This document shows positions 63,584 to 64,000 of a DNA stretch of 64,000 nucleotides, piece after piece. This DNA is from Sinomicrobium oceani. GTDB taxonomy: Bacteria > Bacteroidota > Bacteroidia > Flavobacteriales > Flavobacteriaceae. Within the stretch, counting starts at the first letter, position 1. Each line of letters begins with the position of its first letter. The position numbers and the translations under genes are program-made. Below the pieces are notes generated by a model. It worked only from the letters and a program-made list of their open reading frames with translations, searched no databases and was not told the origin of the DNA. The stretch spans positions 107,996 to 171,995 of the forward strand of contig NZ_FPJE01000014.1 of NCBI RefSeq assembly GCF_900119185.1, read 5' to 3'.

Positions 63584-63949
63584 ATGATGGGAAATACTAG
63601 CATAAATTACACTCAAATGTCTGATGGAGCCATTGTGGCGCACATAGGGCGTTTTATTAAACATACACGAACAACACAAAACAAAACCCAGGAGCAATTG
63701 GCAAAAGCAGCTGGATTGAACCGTTGGACCATGAGCCAGATCGAAAATGGGGAGTCCATCAACCTTTCCAGTTTAATACAGATACTAAGAGCGCTGGATT
63801 GTCTGTATATCTTGGACGGGTTTGATTACTCAGAAGAAATAAGTCCGTTGGAATATGCCAAACTTAAAAAGCGACAGATCAAGGAACGGGTAAGGAACAA
63901 GACTTCCGATAAAAGTGATAAAAATGATCAAAATGATTTGGGATGGTAG
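63584..63949 (+). CDS. HipB-like helix-turn-helix repressor (antitoxin)
   Basis: 121 residues. A Cro/C1-type helix-turn-helix at about 22-75 (Lys-Thr-Gln-Glu-Gln-Leu-Ala-Lys-Ala-Ala-Gly-Leu ... Met-Ser-Gln-Ile-Glu-Asn-Gly), and a polar tail rich in Lys, Asp and Ser. It is likely the antitoxin and repressor of the HipA-like kinase whose start overlaps its end by 7 bases. ATG start; a second ATG follows at once. Confidence 0.85.
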   Translation: MMGNTSINYTQMSDGAIVAHIGRFIKHTRTTQNKTQEQLAKAAGLNRWTMSQIENGESINLSSLIQILRALDCLYILDGFDYSEEISPLEYAKLKKRQIKERVRNKTSDKSDKNDQNDLGW

Positions 63950-64000
63950 ATGCAGCTGAAGTAAAAATATGGGGTGAATTGGCCGGTGCAGTTCGTTGGG
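63943..64000 (+). CDS. HipA-family kinase, N-terminus only
   Basis: Starts at an ATG that overlaps the repressor stop (7 bases). Nineteen full codons are seen, Met-Val-Asp-Ala-Ala-Glu-Val-Lys-Ile-Trp-Gly-Glu-Leu-Ala-Gly-Ala-Val-Arg-Trp. The Trp-Gly-Glu and Gly-Ala-Val pattern matches the opening strand of HipA toxins, which phosphorylate tRNA synthetases or other targets. The rest lies beyond the window, so the kinase site cannot be checked. Confidence 0.6.
   Translation, partial: MVDAAEVKIWGELAGAVRW

Overview
The window looks like the chromosome of a flavobacterium (Bacteroidota, Flavobacteriaceae type) of moderate G+C. The grounds are: a PorX-type response regulator of the type IX secretion system; a fused lpxC-fabZ gene; DUF4249, DUF4835, DUF6095 and DUF6913 families; a TonB-dependent receptor with a CarboxypepD_reg-like N-terminus; an N-acyl-ornithine arginine pathway; and promoters of the TTG...TAnnTTTG type. 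I cannot name a species.

Layout. 1-4.9 kb (minus strand): envelope or exported proteins (a cut hypothetical, an AsmA-like protein, a PH-like membrane protein, a DUF6438 lipoprotein, an M48 protease). 5-15.2 kb (minus): one arginine operon, GNAT-argG-argC-proC-argD-argF'-argB-argE'-argH. It is interrupted between argE' and argH by a frameshifted four-helix-bundle gene lying between inverted repeats. 15.5-25.7 kb (plus): pabB, tilS, a DsbD-type reductase, an acylaminoacyl/ester hydrolase and a Tricorn-type protease. 25.8-32.6 kb (minus): DUF6095, murQ, dnaX, an SPFH protein, a VWA protein and fabG.

33-40.4 kb (minus): sucD and the lipid A cluster (HD hydrolase, lpxD, lpxC-fabZ, lpxA, efp, a second lpxD-like gene). 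Divergent from it are porX, tsaE and cysM. RNase P RNA lies on the minus strand at about 43.5-43.8 kb. 43.9-51.2 kb: small envelope proteins, the DUF6913-dapA pair, then bamD-rpoZ-coaBC-DUF4835 (plus). An acyltransferase/rhomboid pair diverges from an 18-bp palindrome. 52-61.5 kb: a SIMPL protein, DUF4249/TonB receptor, an FMN glutamate-synthase-like protein, an M20 amidohydrolase and a 7TM-HD (PgpH-like) phosphodiesterase.

61.6-64 kb: tRNA-Ser(GCT), tRNA-Pro(TGG), then a Bacteroidota-type tyrosine integrase, a HipB-like repressor with operator repeats and the first codons of a HipA-like gene. This looks like the left end of an integrated element that continues past the window.

Nearly everything before 61.8 kb is ordinary core genome. 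The most interesting points are the GNAT enzyme with a cysteine cluster that may supply the missing first step of arginine synthesis, the Ser at the specificity position of ArgF', the cassette inside the arg operon, the leader hairpins before the arg operon and fabG, and the element end at tRNA-Pro.
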